Assembly (NCBI GenBank): GCA_030549495.1
Contig: JAUIRK010000110.1
Coordinates: 372,001-436,000, forward strand
Reading direction: 5' to 3'
DNA: 64,000 nucleotides
DNA from: Nectonema munidae
Taxonomy: Eukaryota; Nematomorpha; Nectonematoida; Nectonematidae
Under the pieces are notes generated by a model. That model did not search any database. It worked only from the letters and a program-made list of their open reading frames with translations, and had not been told where the DNA came from. Each line of letters starts with the position of its first letter. Within the stretch, counting starts at the first letter, position 1. The position numbers were made by a program, and so were the translations under genes. Shown piece after piece: positions 1 to 32,460 of the stretch.

Positions 1-1865
1 TGAGTAATGTGCGTATTCCAGGATAAATTATAAGAAATCCTCAACCCTAGTAGATTGAAAGAAGATTTTAAATCGAATTCGAGTAAAAGTGGATTGAATG
101 TTTTATTCTTTTTCTATAAGAAATACCATACTACAAGATTTGTATATCTTAATTTCCATATTGTTTGCTGATAGCCAGATCAATATATTATTATCTATAC
201 TAGCACTCAAATATTCTTTAGTCCAACAATTTCCCTATAAAATGTTACTAATATCATCAGCAATGCAAAAACGTAGTGCCAACTGTCAAACAAAAGCACG
301 TTTTCCTTTAAATATATATTGAATAGAAGAGGGCCTCAAATTAGAGATGTATCGAATATCCACATAAGCGAATCATCCGCAAAAATTTTTACATCCTCAT
401 CCGCGGATTTTTTTCATGTTAACATCCGCATCCGCAATTTAAAATCAATTTTTATAAATATCTATTGAAACTTTCAGTATTTTTTTTGTTTATTAAAACT
501 TAAAAGCTTTGTTATGTCTTTAAATTCTAGTAATAAAGGGATTAAAATAGAAAGATACTGTAAAATATAAAACATAACTTTTTAAAAATATTTTATATCC
601 GCATCCGTGGAATGTAAAAAAATTCACATCCGATACATCTCTACGCTGAAATAGACCACTGAGGAACACCGAAAGTACACGGGCTTTATGTGAAAGACAA
701 ACATTTATAGAAACATATTCATTTAACATATCAGTTAAATATGAATCAAAGAAAGAAATTGAAAACGGGAAGTAACTTAGAAAATTTAGTGTACTCAGTA
801 AGGTCGTGTGTGAAATTGAATCGAATGCTTTTCAAAGGTCTCAAGTTTGTAAGTATTCAGTAGAAAAAGAAGAATGAAATCCAAATTGAAAATTTGAAAT
901 TAAGTTATTATTGAATCTGTAAATTTTAACTTGTAATATCTTTCAAAAATGTAGAGACAGAGCTTTGGGATAGGCACACTTTTGGTAAGTTTTAATATAT
1001 TAGGAAAGATAGCTTGAGTTAAAGAGGCGTTAAAAATTACCATGAGAAATGGTGAAATATCATTTCAAATAATTTTGAGGTCGTGTGGAGATAGAAGACC
1101 AAAATAATCAGCACATTCACTGTCCTTCACATTCGAAAAGGCTGCTAAAACGTCGGTAATGGAAATTTTCATAAAAGGGAAGTTACTGCTTGAAGTGGGT
1201 CAGAATTTTTGGAAAGAATTTGTAGAATGCGCTTCGTATTAAAGTTTCTTTCAAAGCAATCAAAGAAAATATTGCATAGTAAGCTCGCTTGACTGATTAT
1301 TTATTATTTGTTGTCTAGCTCAAGCGATATAAGAGTTTTAGAACTATTTTTGGGAAATGAATTTATAAATTTCCAGGTACTTTTAAGTCAGGACTTTTTC
1401 AAATTTACATTTGGAGAACTTCATCTTCTATAAGTTGTAACAATGTACTTAACTTGATTTCTAAGAGAATCATACTTATTCTTCAAAGAGAATTAGCTTT
1501 GTTTTTTGCGTGTAAGAAAGTGCATCTCTTTTTAATATCTTTTTAAGAAGACCATCTTCTTTTTACCTTTATATTTACCATATGAATAGTAGATTTCTTT
1601 TTAAATGCCAACAACTTATTTATAAAAATATCTAAAACTAACTTTGGATCTTGCGCAAAATCATTTGATATAGAAAACCAATTCAAAGAAGCGACTAAGC
1701 GAGAGTATTGACTCTCCATACCTTCTAACTTTTTAGGTTTGAAGAATTCATTGTGTTCGATACATAATAGGAGAGGGTAGTGGTGAGAAATAGCAGAACT
1801 ACTACAACAAAATCTTGATGTGAAAGTTTGTTCGAAAGGAATAAAAAATGATGATGTAGAAGCAT
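1..1865 (-). mobile_element. Decayed LINE (CR1/Jockey-like), endonuclease end plus RT
   Basis: Minus-strand reading in drifting frames gives, in order, the end of an endonuclease (SHHYPLLL), the linker, LTKSVPIPKA, FQFGFHSSFSTE, KAFDSISHTTLL, the VPQG-like block near 660, ADDIS near 270 (the YADD site), and LSWNTHIT near 30. This is the fixed order of a non-LTR retrotransposon EN-RT protein. Many stops and shifts make it old. It is truncated at about 1865 and runs off the window at base 1. Confidence 0.75.
342..644. mobile_element. MITE inserted in the LINE RT
   Basis: Ends TAGAGATGTATCG and CGATACATCTCTA are inverted, with further inverted 'catccgcatccgc' motifs inside. It splits the LINE exactly in the VPQGSI-GPLLF block. 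Flanks CCTCAAAT (334-341) and GCTGAAAT (645-652) look like an 8-bp target duplication with two changes, which suggests hAT. Confidence 0.7.
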
Positions 1866-4800
1866 GTTGTATCTCTTCTCTTCCTCACATTTGGTTCATT
1901 AGAGCGCTCCCACGGTCAGACGCCTACTTCGGTCCATCGCGACGCGGATTTGCCTATCGGCTAAACCGTCTGTTATAATCCCTTGATTGGAGCATTTCTT
2001 AGTGCACTTGTACGGCCTTTCCTGCGCTTTAAGATTTTAATTATCGTCCTTTTTATCGCTACCCATCTTTTTGCTAGGGCTTTTTCCCGCTTCTTGGACA
2101 TTGCGGGCATTTCACTCATCATGCCCGTTTCTACCAATTTATTCCCAAGCACAACAACATGTGGCAGCAAACGCGTATGATGTGAAAGCGCAAACAATAA
2201 AGAAGCTGTCAATTCGTGCGATATTAAAATAAACGTGAAATATCATACTTTTTAAAGTTCCCTCTTTGTTACCCGCACCAACCGGCTCCTCTTGTTGTCT
2301 ACAATGACAACTCCAAAAAACGAACACTGCTCAACAAATAATAATTTCCTTGCAAACGAAATAAACCAATTTGTAAAGGTGAAACATCGCACTTATGGAA
2401 AAATACTCGTTGCAGTTTTTCATTACCTCCCATTTTAAAAACATATCCTGCTTAAATACTTTAACGAATATAATGCTTACAAAAATCAAATAGGTTATAA
2501 AAATAAGTTGGCTACATCTTTTTTAAAATATTTGAATGGGAAATCTCCTTCTAATTAAGTGATCAAAAATGAAGAAGGCATTGTCATTCTACAACAGATT
2601 AAACTACTTTTCAATGAAACTTCTTTTGAATGAGCTTTAATCAAAAAAATTGAATTTGATATTTGAGTTCAGCTTTTAATTTTCATAAGAAAAATTTTTT
2701 AATTTTAGAATAGCTCTAATTAAAAAAAATAGTTGAACAATGAATTAAAGAAGTACATAATCAACTAAACCAACTAATTAATCAAATTAATTAAAAAATA
2801 ATTGGGATGCGTTGTTAAGTGAGTTGGCGCTTTTAGAGCAGACCACGATTATGATAAACAAAAAACTTTATTAAAATATCCAAAAATAATAAATGTATAT
2901 TGCTATTATTGTTTATTCGTGTAAACTTAATTTCTTCAATTGTGATTTCAAGCTTTCTTGACTTTGACAGAAACTTTCTTAAGAATTTGCAGAATATTTT
3001 TATCTTGCATAAATTAATTTTAGTTTTTTAACTTCTTCGTTAACTTTTCTTTGTGCGTATTTATTGAAATGTCCCTTCATTTACACGCTTAACTTAGGTT
3101 CTTCTTTTAAAAACGAGATATCCCCTATTAACTGTTTATCAACAAGCCACCATACGTAATCAATATTTAAAAATATAAACTAAGGTATCCGTTGTGCCAA
3201 CGTTCGCAATCGTTCCTTCTTCTGATTCTTCTCTCATATGCTTTTGCATAGAGAAAAGGTTCATTTCACTTGGCATTTGCGCAGAAAAGCAATCGCCATA
3301 ATTAATTTTATTGCAAATCTGAAAGTTTGCTTTTTTTAATATTTTGTCTATGACATGTTTATATATAGCGTGAGTAAAATGAAAATAACAGCCTCTATAT
3401 TGAGATGCAGGGTATGCCTAATGTAACTTTTTTGATGGGTTTATAATTTTCACTTCTAAATCTCCCTTTACAAACTTAATATTTTTAAGTCCACATTCTA
3501 AAAATGTTTTGAATTCTCCTCTAAAAAACAATTTAAGCTGGGACAAAACAAATGATAATTTAAATACCTACAAGGATTTTTGGTTTTATCTGGAAGTAAA
3601 CAGTATAATACAGGAGTAAATTAGATAAAAAATTTTGGACATTTTTGAATATTCTATCCACAAATACCTCAATCGAAATGTATTTGAAAATTAATAAATT
3701 TTGGTGGTTTTTCTTCCTGTTTCTTCTTATGAATCGCTTTATACTTTCTGATTAAGAAAAAAGATTCCAATTCGTCTTCGTTCATTTCACATGCACTATC
3801 TCTTAAATTTGATATATTTAAGCAAATAAATAAATTTGGAAAAGTAGCAAACCTATATAAATTTGAGAAAATTTTTTCCAAAGCTTCTTTTTTAATTTCA
3901 CTCAGTCATCTTTTTAATTGAATGTGAAAAATCATGATTATGAGGCTTTTTAATTGTTACTTCAGCAAAGTTAGCGTTATTACTTTTCTTATAAACCAAC
4001 GTTTCTAAAAAAACAAGCTAAGCGACAAAGTTTTTATAACCTTTGCAATTTTTGCTTTTAAGTAGAGGCATGCAAACCTTTTAGTACCACATAAAGTTAT
4101 AATTTTATCAAATATTAAAAATGAAAAGCCTAAAAAATAGAAAAAGTACTTACAACTCTTTTTCCATTCTATTAATAATGACCTTCAGTAGATATCATTG
4201 AAATTAGCTATAAATAAATATCCTAGCATATGCCTTATACATTTATATTGTTTCTATGTGGAAGCCGTCAGTGTTTCCTTTTTGCTGGCGTTGCCGAGTT
4301 TTGCCTTTGGGGCGTAGATTGTACTTGTGGCATGGGAATTGTCCTCTCAAAAAAGGACAACGGCAAAGCGTTGGTGCCGTGTGTGGCTGTATTTGTATGT
4401 TTATTAGCGCTTTCGTTTTTGAGTTTTCCTGTGGTTGGGGCAATTTTTGGGTTGAGAATTCATTTTGTTGATTTAACCACGACTTCAGTCTTGACAATTG
4501 ACATTACTCTGATCTTCACATTATTTTATGATCTTTGGCATATGTCTCAAGTTATGAGAAGCTCATCATAGGATGCGGAATAAAATGGAGGACCTTTATC
4601 CCTTGAAATTTCTAATGCCACCCCAAAAGTGGAAAACGTGGAAAGGTTTTGGGTGTGCTTGAATGTGAGTTAGATGTGTATGCTAATTGGTCAATTTTAT
4701 CAAAGGTTTGTGCATTGCATGTGTATAATGTATAGTTATATATATGCAGTTGTTATGCTTGTTTTGTTAGTTTTTTATATTTATTAACACAATGGAACAA

Positions 4801-5380
4801 AATAGTACACTAACCTGATTTCATTCCAAATGATTTAGATAAAGACTTGGTTCCAGAATAGAAGAATGAAGTTCAAGAAAGAAATCAAATCAATCGATCA
4901 AGATTTGGAAAAATTGAAGAAAGAGAAAAGAAAAACATAAAGCTTTGTTGCTTCTTTTCAAAGTAATAAAGCAGATGTTTTCTTCGCTAGACTCGTCAAG
5001 CCCTTTCTATTTTCTTTTGGTTGATCTTTTTATAATTGCGGTTTTTACTTCTTCATTGCATTCGGTGAATCTACAATTTTATTCTCTATTTTTCATGGTA
5101 TCAAAATGGAATGATGTTAGGCTGACTAAAAATGAATTTCCTACATCATACAAAAAATAAAATAAAAGAATAAGGATTACTTTTTTGGTGACTCGGAATA
5201 ATTTTTAGCGTCAAGTCATTCACATTTCAGCTTGAAACAAACATTCCATTTTCTCGTTTCATCGCTAATGCAAACTTTTTTCATTTGATATTTTCGTCTA
5301 CGCTCTTTTCAAGTGATGAATTACTCACTTGCGTGTCGGTATTTAGATATTTGGAGATGCAAAACAATTATGAATCAAGA
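1866..5380. other. No recognised gene
   Basis: Mostly AT-rich. A GC-richer island at about 1890-2290 and another at 4230-4570 have short open frames on both strands without recognisable domains. Around 2900-3450 the minus strand reads as scattered coding-like pieces, perhaps an old transposon, but no family could be named. Confidence 0.4.
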
Positions 5381-5382
5381 AT

Positions 5383-5388
5383 TTTATT
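5383..5388 (-). promoter_or_regulatory. Poly(A) signal for Jun
   Basis: AATAAA on the minus strand about 200 bases past the Jun stop codon; a plausible 3' UTR of that length. Confidence 0.5.
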
Positions 5389-5590
5389 GAAAAACCTGTT
5401 TAATGTAAAAATATAATAGTGATCCATCTGTGTATACAAAATCAAAATTATAAAACTTGGGGATGAAACCATTTGTGAAAAAGAAGATAAATAAATATTG
5501 GGCAGGAAAGGTGTGGAAAATAAAATGAGCGCTTTGTAAAATCTCATCGAAATTGATTGCTCCCATCTGAGCCAATGCTCGGGCGACATC

Positions 5591-25475
<19,885 letters not shown>

Positions 25476-25603
25476 TCAACAGTGGATCGGAAAGAAAGGC
25501 TGCTTCTAACGATTCGATACTAAATGCAAAAGGAGATTTAGATTAGTTTGAAGGTTTCTTCTTTCTAGGCGCACTTTCTTGATGGCTTACAACTAGTCAC
25601 GGT

Positions 25604-25966
25604 AACTAACCGTCTTTTCGCTAACTCGTTAATCGAAGGCCTAATATCTTTAACCGATCGATTAACGGTTTAAATTTTAAGAAATTTTGGCTCAATGAAC
25701 ATACATAAGATAGAAGAACAGGAAAAAACGAAACGCAATTTTATCAGAACACAATTACAACTACCTAAAGATGAAAATGGGGTTATGCGATGCTGTTTTT
25801 AAATAAACATGACGTGACTACACAAGACTAAACGTTTTTATATATGTAAATTTATTATGATTTGCTAAAGCTTTTGCTAGTTGCGTCATTAAGCGGTTTA
25901 ATTAGGTTTAATTAGTCAGCCTTATTCGCCAGTTAATAATCGGTTCGTTTTCACCGAGTGCCATCG
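25604..25966. mobile_element. MITE upstream of Jun exon 1
   Basis: A 363-bp unit flanked by CTAGTCACG at 25595-25603 and 25967-25975. The interior has loosely inverted AACCG/CGGTT and TTAAT motifs; the terminal inverted repeats are weak. It lies about 130 bp upstream of the Jun start codon. Confidence 0.6.
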
Positions 25967-26479
25967 CTAGTCACGATTCGGGAGTCCGTAGATCAAATAA
26001 AATCTCAAGAAAGCATCCTGAAATAAAATTATATAAATCAAAAGTTCTATTTAAGTAAGAATGCTTTGAAAACATCTTCATTTCTCCTATCCTTTCAAAT
26101 CAGTCAACACATCTCATCTTTGTTTACACGAATCATAATAAAGACAAAATAGTCAAAGAGATGGGATAATGAAAAAATAGTTTTGTTTTCGTAGTGCTAT
26201 GGAGTGTGGGCTCTTCTTTAGTCCAAGTCGGAAGGAAGTTTAAATTGGCCTTAAATTTATCAAGTTTTTGGGGTTGGAATCAGTCAAAATTTTTGTGGCA
26301 GTTCAATATTTGGCCTGACTCCATCACGCTGCTCAACACATCTGCCCCTAGACATGAAAATGTCAAATATCCACTCGTTCGGACTTCTGCTGCTCTTATT
26401 TTCTTACCATTTGTGCGTGCATGCACCAAACAATTTAAAATTTAGCAGTAGAAATTTTTAATATTTAGGTTAAATGTTA

Positions 26480-27500
26480 TATAAGACCTAATAAAACTGT
26501 CAAAGATTCAGACGATTGACAGGAATCGACCAGACAAGCACCAAATGCTTATTGTGCATTAACTTTATGCTCTGATTTATTAAGACAATTTTTTCAAACG
26601 AATGAAAATTCTTCTGATATGTTCAATTATGTAGCTAAATTACTAAATTTTATTGAAATGTAAAAAGAAAACCCTTAAGGCTTAAGCAATGTGTCCCAGA
26701 AAATTTAAGATTTTTATATACTATTTGAATCTAGAAATAATATAAAAAAAATTTATTAAACTTTGTTTGTGTCAAAGTTTTTAGATCGTCGCTTGAAGTT
26801 CGACACAATGAGATTTTACTGTATCACACTGTTAAAAAGTGGACAACATTCAGCAAGCTCTTTTTCCAAATGCGAAGACCAGTCATGACTCTTGGAGTGT
26901 ACAACCCAGATACTTCACAATATTCACATGAATGAACATGGGAGTAAATGTTTATATATGATATGAGGGATTTTAGATTTAAAGCTTCTCGAAAAGCTGA
27001 CAAAGTCAGCTTAGATAAAATGTCTCTCTACTGCGTCAATATACAGATCGAGAATAAAAGTTCACATCAAGGATAAGTTTAACCCCAATGCCCCATCGAT
27101 AATGCATTTTGGCGCGAAATTGATTCCAAGCACACAAGAGAAGTAGAATCGGCTTCCTATTGTCGTCTCGAGAAATAATTGTGAAAAACTACTTGCAATT
27201 CCAAAACTGGTAAAGACATTGGTGAAACATTTCTAAAATTCCTATACAATTTGCCCTTTGGTTAATCTTGGATTGCAGAAATATGTTTTGATACAACTGC
27301 AAGTAACATCGAATTTCACAAAGGAGCATATTCAATCATTCAAAATAGCCTTGATAGCGGGGCGCTCTTTTTGGCCGACAGACATATTATTCATAGTTGC
27401 TGATTGCAAGTTTTTGAAATCTTTGTTTTCACCGGTCCAGATTTTGCTTTCTTTAGTCGATTTAAAGCAAAATGGTCTGTCATTCTTGTGAGTACTTTAA
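26480..27500 (+). pseudogene. Second relic of the CFDTTASN-type transposase
   Basis: Around 27270-27410 the plus strand reads EICFDTTASN, GAYSIIQNSLDSGALFLAD and RHIIHS, the same block as CFDTTASNTGR-ACILIEN-HFACRHH of the element at 22.7 kb. The upstream part (27060-27200) carries faint matches. Frames are broken and no ends were found. Confidence 0.5.
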
Positions 27501-27509
27501 AATCATTTG

Positions 27510-30500
27510 AACCCAATGTCATGCTGTCTTAATCTTCGTATTTAGGAAAAGTCTAATTTTAATTTTTGGAAATAGAACTAAAAAACAATAGCTTTGAGAT
27601 CTTTATGTCCTAGAATTATGACTAATTTTTGGGGAGATTCAGACCCCAACTAGACTTGCTGGATGGAAAAATTAATATATTGTATGAAAATAAAACAGGA
27701 ACTGTTGTGAAAAGAGATTCTTGAAAAAAACTAATGGCAAATCTGTTTTCATTGTCACCATCCATGTTAAAGCTTCTCCGGCGAATCATCTCTATCTTTT
27801 TCTCCTGGTAGGTTTTCAAAAGGCAAAGCAGTCATTGCTAAAAGTCCTTTCGCCAAATCAAGGAGACTTCTCTGGTACCTCGTAGAAAATCAAGCTTCAG
27901 TAGCTTTTATTTCTCACCTAATTAATCCATAAGGAAAATGGAGTGCTTTAAATCTCCAAAATCTTACTTTGATTCAATTGTTATAACAAAAGAAGATAAA
28001 TAATTTATTTTCCATATAGTGAAGTAGCACAAAAAATAGTTGTTTATCCAAATAAAAGCACGTTTACAAAAATTTTCATTAATTTTTTTATATTAAAAAA
28101 TGAAGTTCTTTTAATAACTTGATGTAGTTTCTTCTTTGAGATTAAATAATAATATCAATTTACGATGTTCAAATTAAGGTTGTATGTCTCTAAGGCTTTT
28201 ATTTTCTCTTATAATCTGAAGTTTTTTAATATCTTTTAATTTTTAAAGCAAATGAGCTAATTGACCAATTAACAAACTAAAGGATGAACCTTCCATAGGC
28301 AAAACATGCGCTACGCTTTTTTAATGAAATTTTAATGGTATTATATTGATTTCTATATTAAAATTCAATTATATCGTGACATACATCAAACACTACATAA
28401 CTTGCAACTTGAACTGTTTGGCTAAAAAAAATTCCCCATATTCACTCCAAAAACTTATGAGAGATTTTTTAATGATTTAAACAGACAAAAAATATTAAAT
28501 CAATGTGTATTCATTTTTTTGTTATATAAAAAATAATTACTGAAATGACTTGAAAGAGGAAATAATTTTTATAATGAAAGTGTTAATTGTACGATAGAGA
28601 AAAAATGAGAATATATAATTAAAAACTAAATATCTGTACCAACCTCAAATTATTAGGGGAGCAAACTAGAATTCTTGAAGAAACTAATTTTTCAGAGTAA
28701 AAATTTATGAAAAATTTTTAATAAAAACAAAAGAAGCTTACTTTACAAATACAATGAAACTACCAAATCTAAATGAACTTTAGTTCTCAATATACAAGAT
28801 TTTTGAGAGAGTTATTTAAGATATCCCTAATTTAAAGCATAAGTAAACAAGTGCAAAATTTTGTTTTGAAAAAAAACAAAAAATATTACAAATAAATAAG
28901 CAATCTTTTCATCATTAAATGAATAAAATCTTGATACGGTTTTTAAGAGTTAATAAAAAGTGAGTCATTTTTATGCTGGTTTTTCCAGAATCACGTGTTA
29001 GACAATGAAGAAGGTTGCTTATTGTTAAAATTTACTATTATGAAAACTTTTCCGGAAAAGAAAAATTTTGCGAAAAAGTTTAAAGGGAAGATATTCGTGT
29101 TAAAAAGAAAAAAAATAGTATTAAAGTAATATTTACAAAATGTTTTGCTACATATTATTTTAAATCTACAAAAATTTACTATGAAAGATTCGTTCAAACT
29201 ATATAGCAGTATAGAATTTGAAGTGAAGTAACTGGTATTAGTGTTGCCAGGCAAAAAACAAATATCTAGAAAATCATAGAAAAAAATCTGTAGACCCAGG
29301 CCCTTAGCAAGGAAAAGTTTTCTGTGGGAGGTGACACCTAATTTTTTTCACAAAAATGGAGAAAAAAGCTCTCAACCAGTTCGAGAAAACTCCAGGATTT
29401 CAAAATTGTTATCATTTCGGGGATTTCAGTTTAGGCCTTTCCCCTTTGCTAGTGTCTAACGTAAATCAATCATTTCAATTATGCTAAAACTAATTAATTG
29501 ACTCGTGGAATTTTAAAATAATTAATTTTTTTTTTGAAAATCCGAGTGAACAAAAAATCTGTTCAAAATCTGTCTGTAGAAAATTTTCCCTACGAAAATC
29601 CGTAAAATACAGATAAATCCGTAGACCTGGCAAAATTTACGTAAAAAAATAAAAACAAAATTGCAACATCAGTGGGATCGTAACTTTAAAAAAGAATACC
29701 TAAAATGGTTTTGCTCTCTTATTAAAAATTAATTAGAAAAAGTGATTATAGATTAAATGTTTTAATATTTCAACCACGAAAGTGGACATGTTGATAAAAT
29801 TGAAAATAAATTTTCTAGGACAATTTTTAAGAATAAAGTTAAAAATTTGATTGCCCATAGTTCAATAGTATAATGTTTTTTTAACAAAATCATCAAATTG
29901 TACCTTTACTTTTTATTGGCTTTTTATGTGAGCGAAAATTGCGGTTGCACACCTACGACACCAGTAAAAAACCCAAGCGAAAATTATATTTTCATAAAAT
30001 AAGTAAAAAAATAAGAAATAGTAATACTTTAAAAAATATTAGATGTTTAGTTTAATATTTATTTTTAGATAAGTAGCTGTACACAGATAGTGCGCCATTA
30101 TTCCATTATAGACATTAGAGTAAAGAAATTTAATAAAATGAGAAGATATATCTTAAAATATAAAATTATAAACAACGTACAAACAAAAACTAAAAACTAT
30201 ATCTTAATAGGACATCTATTGTTTTGCTAACAAATTTGCTATAAGCTTGTAGTCCGTCCTTTATTTCTCCTATACTTTATATTTCTAATTTTGCTCTTCA
30301 TTATAAAGTAGCACATCTGGTAGCAAGCATTTTGCTCAACAATAATAAAAAAAACTTTTTCAGATATCTATTTAGCTCAAAATTTAGGCAATTTCAAAGC
30401 TTTTAAATTTAAGAGAATCCCTTTGTTGATCTTCCTTTTTTTGTAGTATCAGGTGATATGAAGAATAAGATTATTTGACAAAATATATGATTATACAATA

Positions 30501-31140
30501 CACAAATGAATGGTTGTGTAAGATTATTTAGTAATTTTAAAAGTAATTATAAAAATTTTTGAATTGCGAGGATAATAAAGAAGCCAAAAGCGGCTGAGAT
30601 GAAAATCATATGATAATTTTATAGAATAAATACACATTATGCCATAAAAATTAAATATAAAGAATATATACATATAAATACAATAGATTTTATTCATATT
30701 TAAACCACAAAAACTTTAAAGATACAAAAATAAAATAAATATTAACAAGAAATTGAAAAAAAACATTAAGTTAACAAGTAAAAACTAGAAAGAAAGAAAG
30801 AATTAAAAAAAGAAAGAATTTATTGGAAAAAATGTACAATTTAGAATATAAAATTACAGTAGTATTCAGTAGAAAAAATAAACAAAAAAACTAATTTAAG
30901 CAAACTTAGAAGTTCGCTATTTTGCACGTTGCATCATATTGTCTAATAAGATGAAAAATTATTTTTTTGGAGAGAGAGAGAATTTTATTATAAAAAAAGA
31001 GAGTTCACAAAAGTAATAAAGTGGAGCAAACAATGTGTATATATGTTAATATTTATAATATATATTCACATGATGAACTATATCATCTTTTTCAAGATCA
31101 TCATTATAGGAAAAATCAATAGCCAAACATGGCCGTGAAT
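27510..31140. other. AT-rich stretch, no recognised gene
   Basis: Very AT-rich with short frames only. One possible MITE lies at about 29244-29632 (TTGCCAGG facing CCTGGCAA with CTACGGATTT-like motifs inside). Small (GA) and (GAAA) runs occur near 30790-31000. Confidence 0.5.
29244..29632. mobile_element. Possible MITE
   Basis: Inverted TTGCCAGG / CCTGGCAA ends and repeated 'atctgtagacc' / 'aatccgtagacc' motifs. No certain target duplication. Confidence 0.3.
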
Positions 31141-31143
31141 TAG

Positions 31144-32379
31144 ATTTTTCCAGTTAGAATAGGCATCATTTTAAGTAGAATTATATCTTTTTTACACAAG
31201 CATAGAGTTATCAATCCGAATCAATTCGGTTTTCAGAAATATAAATCAACTGAAGATGCTGTTTTATCTCTACTTAGCTCCATTTCTAGTCATTTTTATG
31301 CTAAAAAGTTTAGTTTGGTTGTATTTCTTGATTTAGCTAAAGCTTTTGATAAAGTTAATCATCAATTGCTCAGCTATAAATTGTTTAAATTAGGTATACG
31401 CGGCCCTCTTTTAAAATGGCTTAATAGTTTTTTATATAAACGAACGTTTTTTGTTTCTCTCAATGGAAAATCAGAGGTCAAGTTTGTGGAAAAAAGTGTC
31501 CCTCAAGGGTCAATCCTCGGACCCCTACTTTTCCTTCTGTTTATTAATGATATCTTCTTTGTTCTATATAATCGCGCTTCCTTAATTATGTATGCTGATG
31601 ATGCGATCATGTCTTTAAATTTTAATGATATTTCAACAGTTTCTATTATTAGTAACTCTTCTTTAAAATCAATTTGTAATTGGTGTCATCATAACATGCT
31701 TTCCCTCAATTTGAGAAAATGTGTCTATATGATTTTCTCTAAAAGATCACTTGACATAAATTTCAATATAACACTCGAAGGATTTAAATTAAGTAGGGTA
31801 GATTGTTTTACTTTTTTAGGAGTAACTTTAACTAGCAATCTTTCATGGTATAAGCATATTTCTTCGTTACATTTAAAAGTGTCTCGACTTCTTGGGACTT
31901 TTCGTAAAATAGATAATTGTCTCACTTTCCTATGTAAAAAACTACTTTACTATGCGTTCATATATCCACACTTCCTGTATTGCAATCTTATATGGGGCTC
32001 TTCTTGTTTAACGATGTTAAGAAAATTACATTTATACCAAGGTAAATTCTTGCAGTTTATTAACAGTTCTAATAATACGAATGACTATCTTTCCAGTATT
32101 AGTATTTTTGATATCAATGTTTTATCTCATTTAAATTTTTTTTATAAATCGTGTTACCAAAATGGATTTCTAAATTCTCTGTTCATACAAAACAATTCCA
32201 CACATTGCTACTTCACTCGCTCCAACCTTCTCTTCCATATTCCTGAAGTCAGTGAAAAATCTCTCTTTCGTTCAATACTTCTTAGAACGTTTTTCCTTGT
32301 GAATTTCTTTCTTCCCAAGCTTGATCTGCAAAATCGTAAAGGATTCAAAACTTCTTCGCAAGCTTTGTTTTTTACTTGA
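31144..32379 (+). CDS. LINE reverse transcriptase (CR1/Jockey-like), 5' truncated
   Basis: Open from the stop at 31141 to 32379, about 411 codons. It contains NPNQFGFQKYKSTEDAV, VFLDLAKAFDKVNHQLL, VPQGSILGPLLFLLFIND, the catalytic YADDA (about 31591-31605), NLRKCVYMIFSKR and FLGVTLTSNLSW in the usual order of non-LTR RTs, then the C-terminal thumb and tail region. The endonuclease and the first RT blocks are absent, so it cannot move by itself. No internal stop, so a fairly young insertion. RT copies its own RNA at a nicked chromosomal site. Confidence 0.92.
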   Translation: MFPVRIGIILSRIISFLHKHRVINPNQFGFQKYKSTEDAVLSLLSSISSHFYAKKFSLVVFLDLAKAFDKVNHQLLSYKLFKLGIRGPLLKWLNSFLYKRTFFVSLNGKSEVKFVEKSVPQGSILGPLLFLLFINDIFFVLYNRASLIMYADDAIMSLNFNDISTVSIISNSSLKSICNWCHHNMLSLNLRKCVYMIFSKRSLDINFNITLEGFKLSRVDCFTFLGVTLTSNLSWYKHISSLHLKVSRLLGTFRKIDNCLTFLCKKLLYYAFIYPHFLYCNLIWGSSCLTMLRKLHLYQGKFLQFINSSNNTNDYLSSISIFDINVLSHLNFFYKSCYQNGFLNSLFIQNNSTHCYFTRSNLLFHIPEVSEKSLFRSILLRTFFLVNFFLPKLDLQNRKGFKTSSQALFFT

Positions 32380-32460
32380 AGGTGTTCATAATACAATCAC
32401 ATTTCACAAATTTATGTTTTATATTCAAATAAATATAAACAAATAAATATATATATATAT
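31144..32460 (+). mobile_element. 5'-truncated LINE insertion
   Basis: The RT frame is followed by a short 3' UTR ending in AT-rich simple repeats (AAATAAATA then TA repeats), a usual tail for this group. The foldback element begins at the very end of the tail. Confidence 0.8.

Noticed and set aside
1973-2212. Lys/Arg-rich minus-strand frame
   Set aside because: Overlapped by a plus-strand frame; low-complexity basic composition and no recognised family.
4230-4571. 113-codon frame with hydrophobic segments
   Set aside because: No known domain, overlapping frames of similar length on the other strand, no splice or homology support.
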